A stretch of 64,000 nucleotides of DNA from Gigantopelta aegis (GCF_016097555.1 NC_054711.1:31592053-31656052); one strand, 5' to 3'. Numbered from the stretch's first letter, positions 1 through 11,270 are shown. The notes: a model not told the origin generated them from the sequence alone. Made by a program: numbers and translations.

Positions 1-50
1 AAGATTTTCTGATTCCGCCACTGACAATCCTTCCTTTCTTTTAATTTCAG

Positions 51-231
51 CTGGTGTTCTGTGTGACAGCGAGGAGGCCATACACCTGGCTAAGGAGGCG
101 CACGAGGCGGAGAATGTCGACTTCAAAGGAGTTTACACGCACGAGGGCCATTCTTATTTTATTAAAGGGGTGCAGGAGCAGATGCAGTTTGGTCATGAAA
201 TAGTTGACAAACTGCTTACTCTAGCCAGCCG
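51..231 (+). CDS. PLP enzyme exon with [10 protein letters not shown]
   Basis: Preceded by a good acceptor (tttaatttcag, AG at 49-50) and followed by gtaagt at 232. It starts with two bases of a split codon and ends with two (CG), which join A of the next exon to give Arg. The translation begins [20 protein letters not shown] and ends KLLTLASR. Its last 14 bases are copied in the 100-bp array that follows. Confidence 0.88.
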
Positions 232-2420
232 GTAAGTACGAGAATATCAAGTACCGTTATTCCTAGCGTATTGCCCGTTATATAGAACAGTAGCCCACAC
301 CTTGTTAGGTGTTGTTCACTCTACCCAGCCGGTAAGTACGAGAATATCAAGTACCGTCATTCCTAGCGTGTTGCCCGTTATATAGAACAGTAGCCCTCAC
401 CTTGTTAGGTGTTGTTCACTCTACCCAGCCGGTAAGTACGAGAATATCAAGTACCGTCATTCCTAGTGTATTGTCCGTTATATAGAACAGTAGCCCACAC
501 CTTGTTAGGTGTTGTTCACTCTACCCAGCCGGTAAGTACGAGAATATCAAGTACCGTCATTCCTAGTGTATTGTCCGTTATATAGAACAGTAGCCCACAC
601 CTTGTTAGGTGTTGTTCACTCTACCCAGCCGGTAAGTACGAGAATAGCAAGTACCGTCATTCCTAGTGTATTGTCCGTTATATAGAACAGTAGCCCACAC
701 CTTGTTAGGTGTTGTTCACTCTACCCAGCCGGTAAGTACGAGAATATCAAGTACCGTCATTCCTAGTGTATTGTCCGTTATATAGAACAGTAGCCCACAC
801 CTTGTTAGGTGTTGTTCACTCTACCCAGCCGGTAAGTACGAGAATATCAAGTACCGTCATTCCTAGCGTGTTGCCCGTTATATAGAACAGTAGCCCACAC
901 CTTGTTAGGTGTTGTTCACTCTACCCAGCCGGTAAGTACGAGAATATCAAGTACCGTCATTCCTAGTGTATTGTCCGTTATATAGAACAGTAGCCCACAC
1001 CTTGTTAGGTGTTGTTCACTCTACCCAGCCGGTAAGTACGAGAATATCAAGTACCGTCATTCCTAGCGTGTTGCCCGTTATATAGAACAGTAGCCCTCAC
1101 CTTGTTAGGTGTTGTTCACTCTACCCAGCCGGTAAGTACGAGAATAACAAGTACCGTCATTCCTAGCATATTGCCCGTTATATAGAACAGTAGCCCTCAC
1201 CTTGTTAGGTGTTGTTCACTCTACCCAGCCGGTAAGTACGAGAATATCAAGTACCGTCATTCCTAGCGTGTTGCCCGTTATATAGAACAGTAGCCCTCAC
1301 CTTGTTAGGTGTTGTTCACTCTACCCAGCCGGTAAGTACGAGAATATCAAGTACCGTCATTCCTAGCGTGTTGCCCGTTATATAGAACAGTAGCCCTCAC
1401 CTTGTTAGGTGTTGTTCACTCTACCCAGCCGGTAAGTACGAGAATATCAAGTACCGTCATTCCTAGCGTGTTGCCCGTTATATAGAACAGTAGCCCTCAC
1501 CTTGTTAGGTGTTGTTCACTCTACCCAGCCGGTAAGTACGAGAATATCAAGTACCGTCATTCCTAGCGTGTTGCCCGTTATATAGAACAGTAGCCCACAC
1601 CTTGTTAGGTGTTGTTCACTCTACCCAGCCGGTAAGTACGAGAATATCAAGTACCGTCATTCCTAGCGTTTTGCCCGTTATATAAAACAGTAGCCCACAC
1701 CTTGTTAGGTGTTGTTCACTCTACCCAGCCGGTAAGTACGAGAATATCAAGTACCGTCATTCCTAGCGTGTTGCCCGTTATATAGAACAGTAGCCCACAC
1801 CTTGTTAGGTGTTGTTCACTCTACCCAGCCGGTAAGTACGAGGATATCAAGTACCGTCATTCCTAGCGTGTTGCCCGTTATATAGAACAGTAGCCCTCAC
1901 CTTGTTAGGTGTTGTTCACTCTACCCAGCCGGTAAGTACGAGAATATCAAGTACCGTCATTCCTAGCGTGTTGCCCGTTATATAGAACAGTAGCCCTCAC
2001 CTTGTTAGGTGTTGTTCACTCTACCCAGCCGGTAAGTACGAGAATATCAAGTACCGTCATTCCTAGCGTGTTGCCCGTTATATAGAACAGTAGCCCACAC
2101 CTTGTTAGGTGTTGTTCACTCTACCCAGCCGGTAAGTACGAGAATATCAAGTACCGTCATTCCTAGCGTGTTGCCCGTTATATAGAACAGTAGCCCTCAG
2201 CTTGTTAGGTGTTGTTCACTCTACCCAGCCGGTAAGTACGAGAATATCAAGTACCGTCATTCCTAGCGTGTTGCCCGTTATATAGAACAGTAGCCCACAC
2301 CTTGTTAGGTGTTGTTCACTCTATCCAGCCGGTAAGTACGAGGATATCAAGTACCGTCATTCCTAGTGTATTGCGCGTTATATTGAATAGTAGCCCTCAC
2401 TTTGTTAGGTGTTGTTGTAT

Positions 2421-2455
<35 letters not shown>

Positions 2456-5400
2456 GGAGGGGGTGATTGTTTCTTTGTTGTGTTTTTTATTTATTTATTT
2501 TTATTTTTATTTTATTTTTTTCGGGGGGGGGGGGGGGGTCTGGGTGTTTAAGAGGGGGAGAGATCGTCTGCTCCGGTTGATAGTCTTCAAGCTATTGAAA
2601 GACGTGACAATATGGCTGAATGGCCCCATCGGCTTATTTCACGTTCCAGCCAGTATACCGCGACTGGTATATCAAAGGCAATGGTAAATGCTGTCCTGTC
2701 TGTGGGGGTAGTACATATAAAAGATTCCTAGCCCAAGGTTTCTGACAGTAAAAGAGCAAGACGGACAGTTATGATGCTTTTATTACCGTCGGAGAAAACT
2801 GTATATCAAAACAGTGTAATCTGTGCTGTGTTTGACATTAAATTCCCTTACATCGATCATTAGGAGGCCTCCCTCCCCCAGCACTTCTGTCCCATGGAAA
2901 TCTCGACCAGCTAACTTGGGCTTACCTGCCTTTTGGACCGCTGACTGGATTGGATGCACCAGCTAAGCTACTGGCATATTATTATTATTTTATAGTGCAT
3001 TTGAATTAAGAAATGTTTTATTTAACGATGCCCTCAACACATTGTTAAAGGGACATTCCTGAGTTTGCTGCATTGTAAGATGTTTCCGACTAATATACTA
3101 TTTCTATGATTATAAACTTACATATTAAATATATTTTCTTGTTTAGAATATCAGTGTTTGTATATTCAATGTGTTTCAAGTCGTCTTAATATTTGTAAGA
3201 TGCCCAAACTGGGTTTTGTCTTCAAATAATTTTGTACGTACAAAAAACAAACAATATTTTAGGAAATAAGATGAAATTTAACCTAGTACAAATATTATAA
3301 TGAACAGAAACATGTTTAATATACAGTCACTAATATTTTATGCAGAAAACTATATTTGATATGGAATTACAATCATTAAAAAGTTTCTGTTAGTCGATAA
3401 CATCTTTAAAAGTGCAGCAAACTCAGGAATGTCCCTTTAAGTCATTGCTAAAAATAAAACAAGTACGGAAAACTGTGGGAGAGATGGACAGGTAGCACAT
3501 TTTTCAGGTTATCAACTGAATTAATAGAGAAATTCACACAAGCTACTGTCAGTAGAAATACTTTATACCAACACTACTACGCATACATATAGTAGACCTA
3601 TAGTCCATCCCATTCTCCTTCAATTTTTTATATTTTTTTAATAATTTCAGTTTGGTTTAACGTAATAAGAAAAGTAAAAGTGTTTTGGAAATAACACAAA
3701 ATTACTATTCTTGTGTGCAATTTAGAAAACAATCAGCTCAGAAATAAATAACTTGTACTAACTTCGATAGTATGAAAAAAAGCATTCCCTGTGGGAATGA
3801 CTATATAGGAAGTACACAGTTGATATTGGGAAATATAAATGTATGGATATTAATTGGTATTCAAATATTCACTTGGGAAGTACTCGATATTACTGATATT
3901 AAATGATATACTGATTTGCGAAATATAACCGTTATTAAATGGGATCGGAAAATAACGGATACTCAGTTGTATGTTCACCTGGGAGATACAAGTGTTATTA
4001 AACACGCGTCTGATTATTTGCCATGCTTATGTATTTATTTCTCTTTTTTTCTGGGGTGGGACGTAGCCCAGTGGTAAAGCGCTCGTCTTATATGCAGTCG
4101 GTCTATGATCGATCCTCATCAGTGGGCCAATTGTGCTATTTCTTGCTCCAGCCTGTTCACTACAAGTCTGATATATCAAAGGCCGTGGTTTGTGCTATCC
4201 TGTCTGTGGGATAGTGCATATAAAATATTCCTTGTTACTAATGGAAACATGTAGCGGGTTTCCTCTCTAAGACAATGTGTCAAAATTATCCAGTAGCCGA
4301 TGATCGATAAATCAATGTGCGACAGTGGTGTCATTAAAGGCATACTGTTACGGATTTAAAGACCTTATTTCTCTAAAAATGGATAATAAATATAAATTAC
4401 ATTAATTATTAACTGAACCATGATGGAGTGAAATCCATGTCAACCCTCTCGGCAATTTCAGTTTTTGAATTATGGACCATTGCCATAATTCAATTATCTT
4501 TACAAAATATCATTAATAAATGGAGTATGGTGGTTATGAAGATGATTGAATAAAGTACATTTAGGGACAAATCAAATTATTTTTGTTCAGGTAATACTTT
4601 TTAGACCATTAAATAGGTCAGTGGTCTGTGACAATATGCCTTTAAATGAAACAAACTTTAAACTTTCTCTCTTTTTTTCAGACTTCGTGCCACAGGGGTG
4701 GATTGCCGTATCCTAGCGGCTGGGTCCACCCCCACCTGCAGCCACCCTGCGGAAAATGCTGGTCTTCTCACCGAACTTCACCCTGGGGCCTATTTTTTCT
4801 ACGGTTGGCTTCCACGTTATTTATAGTGTGTAGCCTGGTTTGTAGACATGGTGGTGAAATCTTTTGAACTTTCGTCAGCATTGTATTTTATCTTTGGAAC
4901 TAATATCACATCGTTGGGGATGACATTGTAAGGGTGGAATAAAGGTATTGGGAAATTCATTGTAACTATGGCAATACCATTTTGACCCGAATTTACGGTA
5001 ATATTCTTGAATGAAGGGGCAGGATTTAGTTCAGTCGGTAGAGCGCTTGTCTGAGGTGTTTGTATCACAGCCCCTGCGCGTGCTGTAACCTCACCATGGT
5101 GCAGGGGTGTAACATTCTCTTTGAGAACCCCTGCACGTGCTGTAACCTCACCGTGGTGCAGGGGTGTAACATTCTCTTTGAGAACCCCTGCACGTGCTGT
5201 AACCTCACCGTGGTGCAGGGGTGTAACATTCTCTTTGAGAATGGCCAATACAGCACAAATCCCCTTGTTTTCTTCGGGATACAATTAAAATTTTGAATAA
5301 AAGTCAGTATCAATCTGTGATATTTGTATTTTTGCACAGTTCTTTACACTGTTTTTAGTTAAATCTTGAATTTTTATATTGATGTTGATCATCACTTTAT

Positions 5401-6663
5401 TTGTTTGCATTAATATAGTTTGACACACAATATCCGATGTATTTTTCTTGCTGGGGTGTCGTTAAATATTTATTCATTTATTCATTCATTGTATCGCAGG
5501 ATCGAACCACTTCAGTGGATCCATTCAGCTGACTGAGGTTTTTGTCTTGTTCCAACCAGTGCACCACAACTTGTCAAAGGCCATGGTATGTGCTGTCCTG
5601 TATGTGGGACAGTGCATATAAAAGATCCCTGGCTGCTAATGGAGAAATGTAGCGGGTTTCCTCTGATGACTACGAGTCAGAATTACCAAATGTTTGACGT
5701 CCAATAGCCGATGATAAATTAATCAATGTGCTCTAGTGGTGTCGATAAACAAAACAAACTTTAACTTGTTGTAAAGGTGGGATACAGTTCTGTGGTAATC
5801 CACTGTAACTATGGCAATAACATTCTGACCCGAATTTACGAAGCCTGTTTAATTTAAACACAGGTTGTTAACTTTGTAATGTGTATGTCGTTAACTGTGT
5901 GTAAGACAAAATCAGATTTTTTCCCCCCATAGAATTCTCGCTCCAGCTAGTGCACCACGACTGGTATATCAAAGGCCATGGTAGGTGGTATCCTGTCTGT
6001 GGGATGGTACATATCCAAGATCCCATTCTACTAATGGAAAAATGTAACAGGTTTCCTTTCCTAGACTATATGTCAAAATTACAACAACAAAAAATGACAC
6101 CCAATAGCTATTAAATTATTAATAAATCAGTGTGCTCTAGTGGTGTCATTAAACAAAACAAACATTTAACTCTGTTTCTAGAATCAGTGTCTCTCAAACA
6201 CTAGTTAAAATAACCTTATGTTAAACACCAACTAGCCATGGGTTAAAAGGTGCTGCAGTGTCGTCAAACAGAGTTGAAGCTACGCCAATGAGGTCTGGGA
6301 CCACACTTGATTAATTAATCACTGAATATAGAAAACATTTCTTCATTCTTACATGTAGTCTGAAGATGACACCGGGTACATTTTCCCCATTAGCAGCAAG
6401 AGATATTTTGTGTGTACAGACAGGACAGCACATACCATGGTCTTTGATATATATATATATATATCTTTGATAGATAAAAGCAACAATGATGAAATTAAAT
6501 CAATCCTCTTCTACTGCAGTAACGTCATAATATGTATGACGTCATATTTAGCAGTTATTTAGCAGTTCCTTTCTGAAGATAAGATTGAAACATGTAAAAG
6601 GATAGTTATTTCTTTAAATTATATTTTAAATACAGGTATACTGTACACTTGTTTTCTTTTATC

Positions 6664-6719
<56 letters not shown>

Positions 6720-6918
6720 TCGAATCCACTTTATTGCATATCGGTTTATAGCATAAATCGGTTATTTGCATATTATTCGGCTGCACAGAACCATTTAGCA
6801 TTAAATCAATACAAATTATGTTGCATATATGAATAGCTTGATATATATATATGTGTGTGTGTGTATATATATATATATTTATATCTATCTATGTATATAT
6901 GTATGTATATATATATAA

Positions 6919-6969
<51 letters not shown>

Positions 6970-8043
6970 CACATACATACATACCAGTCGTGGGGCACCG
7001 ATTGGGACTGAGAAACCCCCAATCAGACAATGGATCCACCTAGGGGATTCGATGCTATGACCAAAGCATCTCAGACGATCTGACTAAACAAATCCCTTAC
7101 CATAATTTCGTGCAATTATCATTGTGTATTAACTATGACGTTTTCATCATGACCAGTCTCGATGGTGCAGTGGTTAAGTCATCGGTCATAGGACTACCGG
7201 CTAGTAGGTACAGGGTTCGTAGCCCGGTACCGGCTCCTACCCAGAGCGAGTTCTTAAGGGCTCAATGGGTAGGTGTAAGGCCACTACACCCTCTTCTTTC
7301 TCACTAACCTCTAACCAACTAACAACTAACCCATTGTGCTGGACAGACAGCCCAGATAGCTGAGGTGTGTGCCCAGGACAGCTTGCTTGAACCTTAATTG
7401 GATATAAGCACGTCAGATATTTCAAGTATGTCCCTAACAGACTTGCTTTTTCTCACAGACCAAGAGCTACTCCTCTTGGGCTGCTGCACCAGTGCCGACA
7501 TCGCCTGTCGCGTAGCAACTCGAGTGGTCAGTCACAAGAAGTCTCACAACGAGTTTCTGGTGGATGCTGGGTACATGGCACTCGGACACGACGGAATCGC
7601 CCAGCAACCACCCGGGGGGTTCTGTAAATTCCAGGAATACGACCACTTGAGGTAGCACCAGTGTTTTCTGGCTCTACCATACTTAATGTTTGTCTCGGTC
7701 ACTCGTCTCTTCTTTCTGTCTCTGTCTCTCTTTCATTACGTCTGACTCTCTCTCTCTCTCCCCCAGGTCTATCTCTGTCTAACTCTATATCCATCCATCC
7801 ATCCATCCCTCTCTTCCTGTCTGTCTGTCTGTGTCTGTGTGTCTCTCTCTCTCTCTTTATATATCACTAGCTCTATCTATCTCTCTATCAATCTATCTAT
7901 CTGTCGCTCTCTCTCTCTCTCTCTCTCTCTCTCATTCACTCACCATCTCATTCGCTCACTCGTTCACTCATACGTTCTCTGTCTTTCTCTCTCTCTCCAA
8001 GTCTATCTCTGTCTAACTCTATATCCCTCCCTCTCTCCCTCCC

Positions 8044-8120
<77 letters not shown>

Positions 8121-9779
8121 CACTCACTCGCTCACTCATACTTTCTGTCTCTCTGTGTGTCTCAAACAGTTTAGAAATAACCATATATTGAAACACTTAA
8201 TTTTTAGTGCCTCCCCCTCCCCATGGGGGAGATGATTAGGGTTTCACTGCCAGTGGGAGGGGGTGGGGTCATGGATTTTGTTTGTGTTATTGTTTCTGGG
8301 AGTTTTTTTCAGGAGGGTGTTGTTGTGTTGTTGTTGGTTTTTTTAGTTGGTTGGTTCTTGTTTTTTTTTCTTCTATTTTTCCTTTTCTTTTTGTTCTTAA
8401 CTCATATAGATGAGCCCAGAATTAAATGAACGTGTATTGTTTATTTTAGGATGGTCTGTCTTGACCAGGAGATGGGGAAGGTGACCACTACAAACAGCAA
8501 ACTGGACTTTGATGAATTTCCCATTGGAAAAATACTTTTTATTTACCCATACCATGTAAGTGTGATTTCATCTTTTTCTCACTCTACATGTTCACAAGTC
8601 AGGGCACTATTCCGTATACCCCGGCCTCGGTGGCGTCGTGGTTAGGCCATCGGTCAACAGGCTGGTAGGTACTGGGTTCAGATCCCAGTCGAGGCATGGG
8701 ATTTTTAATCCAGATACTGACTCCAAACCCTGAGTGAGTGCCCTGCAACTCTCAATGGGTAGGTGTGAACCACTTGCACCAACCAGTGATCCATAACTGG
8801 TTCAACAAAGGCCATGGTTTGCTGCTAATCGGAAAGAGTAGCCCATGTAGTGGTGACAGCAGGTTTCCTCTCAAAATCTGTGTTGTCCTTAACCATATGT
8901 CTGACGCCATATAACCGTAAATAAAATGTGTTGAGTGCGTCGTTAAATAAAACATTCCTTTCTTTTGATCCCTGTCAGTGGGCCTGTTGGGCCATTTCTC
9001 ACAAAAGCAAATGCACCATGAGTGGTACATCAAAGTCTGTGGTATGTGTTATCTTGTCTATGGGATGGTGCATATAAATAAAATGTGTTGAGTGCATCGT
9101 TAAATAAAACATTTCTTTCTTTTTTGCTTTAGCAGTATTCAGAATGCTCGTTATTATCATCATGACTATTATTATTATTATCATTAGTGTTAGTATCATT
9201 ATTTTTTTTATTATATTATCATCATTATTATCAGTATTAACATTATCATCATTTATTATTATTATTATCATTAGTATTAGTATCATTATTATAATATCAT
9301 TTTATCATTATCATTTATTATTATCATTAGTATTAGTATCATTATTATCATTATTATATTATGATCATTATTATTATCGTAACTATTATTATCATTATCA
9401 TCATCATATTTATAATTATTATCATCATTTATCATCATCATATTTATAATTAGTATCATCATTTATTATCATTAGTATTAGTATCATTATTGTTATCATT
9501 ATTATATTATCATTAGTATTATCATAACAATTATCATTATCATCATCGTATTTATAATTATCATTATCACCATTTATTGTTATCATTATCATCATCATCA
9601 TTATTTTAATTATTATCATCATTATTATTATCATTATTATTGTTCAGGCTGGATCGACCGCCTCACAACACCCGCTGTACTTCGTCCATTCTGGCGAGAG
9701 GGTGACGGGAACATGGCGTCCCACGCGAGGCTGGCACCCCAGGAGTAACCATGTGCCTGAGAAACATCTATGTGCCTGA
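51..9779 (+). CDS. D-serine dehydratase / D-threonine aldolase-like PLP enzyme, C-terminal part, five exons
   Basis: Exons 51-231, 4682-4803, 7459-7651, 8450-8555 and 9648-9779 join in phase to 243 whole codons plus a shared first codon, ending at TGA 9777-9779. The protein belongs to the fold-type III PLP family that acts on D-serine, D-threonine or 3-hydroxyaspartate. Seen: [10 protein letters not shown] late in the barrel, [11 protein letters not shown] (phosphate-binding Gly/Ser loop of the family), then the C-terminal D-serine-dehydratase-like domain with [35 protein letters not shown] and YPYHAG. The N-terminal third, with the catalytic lysine, lies before the window. Animal family members are about 370-400 residues, so roughly two thirds is here. 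Odd: the usual metal-binding HxC reads HAG. Exact substrate cannot be told. The next gene (ORP) is convergent, 16 kb away. Confidence 0.88.
221..2416 (+). repeat. 100-bp minisatellite containing the exon end and 5' splice site, 22 copies
   Basis: Copies begin at 221, 321 and so on to 2321, exactly 100 bp apart with no length change; a last partial unit decays to 2416. Each unit carries CTCTACCCAGCCG followed by gtaagtacg, a copy of the exon-1 end and donor (the true exon has CTCTAGCC). A few point variants (gtgttgccc or gtattgtcc; ccctcac or cccacac) alternate among units. Confidence 0.98.
2424..2453 (+). repeat. Poly(G) tract, 30 G, with a second tract of 16 G at 2523-2538
   Basis: An unbroken G run just after the 100-bp array. 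Similar G runs occur at about 22390-22410 and 26264-26288, and a C run at about 45171-45184. They could form G-quadruplexes and are places where assembly length may be wrong. Confidence 0.95.
2600..2740 (+). repeat. SINE body fragment
   Basis: Matches the body of the main SINE family in this window: wcagccagtrcaccacgactgg, 'tatatcaaaggc', 'ctgtctgtggg' and 'catataaaagat'. The tRNA-like head is mostly missing. Confidence 0.7.
3049..3436. mobile_element. MITE with TTAA target duplication, copy 1
   Basis: Terminal inverted repeats start AGGGACATTCCTGAGTTTGC and end with its reverse complement. TTAA stands at both outer ends (3045-3048, 3437-3440), as for piggyBac-type elements. A second copy lies at 16342-16687. 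No coding capacity. Confidence 0.88.
3596..3809 (+). mobile_element. Small MITE, 'AGTCCGTCCCA' family, copy 1
   Basis: Begins 'tatagtccatccca' and ends 'ccctgtgggaatgactata', inverted ends. About 200 bp. Related copies: 20063-20252 (reverse), 53714-56165 (split by the Tigger-type element) and 56183-56292 (partial). Confidence 0.7.
4053..4664 (+). repeat. tRNA-headed SINE, split by a MITE
   Basis: The head 'gggacgtagcccagtggtaa' carries a pol III A-box and the 'gatcgatcc' B-box-like segment, followed by the family body. The tail is interrupted by the MITE 4338-4641 and resumes 'atgaaacaaactttaaact' up to about 20 bp before the acceptor of exon 2. Confidence 0.85.
4338..4641. mobile_element. 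TTAA MITE nested in the SINE tail
   Basis: Ends AGGCATACTGTTACGG and, inverted, ...CAATATGCCT; TTAA at 4334-4337 and 4642-4645. Removing it restores a normal SINE tail, which proves the insertion order. Confidence 0.82.
4682..4803 (+). CDS. PLP enzyme exon with GSTPTCSHP loop
   Basis: Acceptor ctttttttcag ends at 4681. The exon reads [20 protein letters not shown] and continues to the [11 protein letters not shown] segment that precedes the C-terminal domain in the family. It joins exon 1 through CG|A (Arg) and exon 3 through G|AC (Asp). The donor gttggc at 4804 is weak after its GT, but the phase and the family match fix it. Confidence 0.85.
5017..5765 (+). repeat. SINE with 'tttagctcagtcggtagagc' head, interrupted
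   Basis: Head at 5017-5066, body at 5491-5765. The break point word 'tgtatc.ca' occurs on both sides (5059 and 5491), so about 430 bp were inserted, including the 57-bp array at 5070-5245. Confidence 0.7.
5070..5245 (+). repeat. 57-bp tandem repeat, 3 copies
   Basis: Unit: 'gcacgtgctgtaacctcacc', 'gtggtgcaggggtgtaacat', 'tctctttgagaacccct'. The open frames on both strands here are only the repeat read through. Confidence 0.93.
5940..6175 (+). repeat. SINE body copy
   Basis: Carries 'gctagtgcaccacgactgg', 'tatcctgtctgtgggatgg' and the tail 'ctctagtggtgtcattaaac'. Head lost. Confidence 0.8.
6667..6968. repeat. TA-rich microsatellites
   Basis: (TA)n at 6667-6715, and mixed (TA)n, (GT)n, (TATC)n and (TACA)n at 6841-6980. 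Open frames of the IYIYIY type on both strands are artefacts. Confidence 0.95.
7155..7402 (+). repeat. Second type of tRNA-headed SINE
   Basis: Head 'gatggtgcagtggttaagtc' (A-box) and 'agggttcgtagccc' (B-box), tail 'ggatataagcacg'. Lies 56 bp upstream of exon 3. Confidence 0.78.
7459..7651 (+). CDS. PLP enzyme exon, start of the D-serine-dehydratase-like C-terminal domain
   Basis: Reads [20 protein letters not shown] through [14 protein letters not shown] to KFQEYDHLR. Family members have a Q..LG.C..DDCA..V..VVS pattern and a conserved (I/V)DAG here. An in-phase AG 18 bp upstream (7439-7440) would add LLFLT; the chosen AG at 7457-7458 fits the family spacing FFYDQEL. The exon ends AG|gtagca and joins G of exon 4 to give Arg. 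Confidence 0.86.
7741..8140 (+). repeat. (CT)n/(CTGT)n microsatellite
   Basis: Long pyrimidine-rich simple repeat in the intron after exon 3. Serine/leucine-rich open frames across it are not genes. Confidence 0.95.
8450..8555 (+). CDS. PLP enzyme exon with LDQEMG and PYH
   Basis: Acceptor ttattttag ends at 8449; donor gtaagt starts at 8556. Reads [11 protein letters not shown] and then [13 protein letters not shown]. The family has (S/D)QEHG and, at the exon end, PNH or PYH, whose His is a metal ligand in characterised D-serine dehydratases. Confidence 0.87.
8624..8960 (+). repeat. SINE-B copy
   Basis: Head 'cggcctcggtggcgtcgtgg' then 'ttaggccatcggtc', B-box-like 'gggttcagatccc', body 'gagtgagtgccctgc', tail 'gagtgcgtcgttaaataaaa'. 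The same family occurs at 43669-44060 (+), 13745-14122 (-) and 31674-32082 (-). Confidence 0.88.
8966..9125 (+). repeat. SINE fragment joined to the preceding copy
   Basis: 'gatccctgtcagtgggcc' through 'gggatggtgcatataaa' followed by a SINE-B-type tail, so it looks like a mosaic of two families. Confidence 0.6.
9150..9645 (+). repeat. (ATT/ATC)n microsatellite reaching the 3' splice site of the last PLP-enzyme exon
   Basis: About 500 bp of trinucleotide-like TTA/TCA repeats ending only a few bases before 'ttgttcag' (AG at 9646-9647). Confidence 0.95.
9648..9779 (+). CDS. PLP enzyme terminal exon
   Basis: Acceptor ttgttcag ends at 9647, directly after about 500 bp of ATT/ATC microsatellite. 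Reads [20 protein letters not shown] and a [11 protein letters not shown] segment, ending HLCA-stop at 9777-9779. The position normally held by Cys (HxC) is Gly. The [15 protein letters not shown] pattern matches the family C-terminus. Confidence 0.82.
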   Translation, partial: AGSTASQHPLYFVHSGERVTGTWRPTRGWHPRSNHVPEKHLCA

Positions 9780-9945
9780 GAAACATCAGACGTAACCATA
9801 GCAACACACAATGTGCAGGCATTTCATATGCGTGTATTTTAAAGGTGTTTTCTCCACTAACAACAATGTGTGTCATTCTACCCTATTGGTTCAACCAGAG
9901 AAGACTATACATGTATGGTTTTGTCTCTGTCTGTCTGACCAACTG

Positions 9946-9977
<32 letters not shown>

Positions 9978-10409
9978 CAACATATATTTTTTCGGATACT
10001 TTATTTTGACAATGCATCAAGATATAATTATAATTATCATTATCATTATTTTGTGCATAGATTTATCATAAAAGAGCTACAGATCAAGGTTGTTTATCAT
10101 AGGGATTTTACTCATTTTTGACAGAGTTATGGCCCTTGAAATTGGGAGATACTCACAATTTGTTTTCTGGACTTTGTGTACATTGATTTGTCATGTAGAG
10201 TTACAGATTAAGGTTGAGGTTCATGGGGTTTTACCTATTTTTGACAAAGTTATGCCAGATTAATTTATGTAAAAATAGCAGAGAATCGCAAAATGGAAGG
10301 GAATACTTAAGACAATTCCCAGTGGTTTATGTTCGGCTTTGCAAACCACTTAAACTGTCACGTTTGTGTTCTCTTGGTGGAAATGGACAATAGAATATCA
10401 ATAGTTAAA

Positions 10410-10590
10410 GTTTAAAATTCATTTTGTTTAATGACACCACTAGAGCATATTGATTAATTTATCATTGGTTATTGGATGTCAAACATTTGGTAATTCTGAG
10501 AGGAAACCCGCTAGTTTTCCTAAGACAGCAAGGGATCTTTTATATGCACTTTTCCACAGACAGGAAAGCACATACCACAGACTTTAATCA
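10410..10590 (-). repeat. SINE body copy, reverse
   Basis: 'gacaccactagagcatattg', 'ggatgtcaaacatttggta' and 'ggatcttttatatgcac', the reverse of the family body. Confidence 0.75.
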
Positions 10591-10751
10591 ACAGAACCAA
10601 TCTATTCACATTCACTTGGTATGAAAGTGTCATTACCAACATTACTTTTTGTACATTAAGCAACATTTCAATATGCATGTTTTTTTATTGATCGTTTCCA
10701 TATTCATGTGCATAGACCCATCCATGAAGGCATAATGACAGAAATCAATTT

Positions 10752-10945
10752 CAAAGATGGTGGTATGTGCTATTCTGTCTGTTGGATGGTGCATATAAAA
10801 GATCCCTTGCTACTAATGGAAAAATGTAGCGGGTTTCCTGTCTAAGACAATATGTCACAATTACCATGTTTGACATCCAATAGCCGATAATTAATAAATC
10901 AATGTGATCTAGTGGTGTTGTTGTTAAACAATACAAACTCTTTAT
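10752..10945 (+). repeat. SINE body copy
   Basis: 'gatggtggtatgtgctattc' through 'ctagtggtgttgttgttaaa'. Head missing. Confidence 0.75.
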
Positions 10946-10974
10946 TACAACAAACAATACGCTACTGAACCAGG

Positions 10975-11270
10975 ACTTCTATATTATAGCAGCCCCACTC
11001 CCATGGCTAGTGATATTCAATGTTGGGTTTGTAAATAACTACTATTGATATGCTCGATGGCTAGTTAAAAACAAAATTGTCAAATGCATGTTGCAGTTAA
11101 GTCTATGTTGTAGATATGAATATCCTGACCGCACCCCAACCTCCAATATTAAGTGTTTCTAAACTTTTTAGGCGACATATTTAATTATTACTATTATTAA
11201 GAAAAGTTAAGTAGGGCTAGTAAATATTTAATCGTGGCTAGTACATTTTTAAAATCACTGATTCCCATGC
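10975..11270 (+). repeat. Dispersed repeat, inverted partner of 22250-22560
   Basis: 'agccccactcccatggctag', 'ttaagtagggctagtaaa' and 'aaatcactgattccc' recur in reverse at 22250-22560. One end of this element is the unit of the 49-bp array at 22510-23300. Confidence 0.7.

Noticed and set aside
4053-4130. tRNA gene
   Set aside because: A- and B-box-like words belong to SINE heads; no full cloverleaf, and the same head recurs with the SINE body many times.
7398-7458. Start of the PLP-enzyme third exon at an ATG or at 7441
   Set aside because: The in-phase AG at 7440 would insert six residues against the family pattern; the AG at 7458 gives [12 protein letters not shown].
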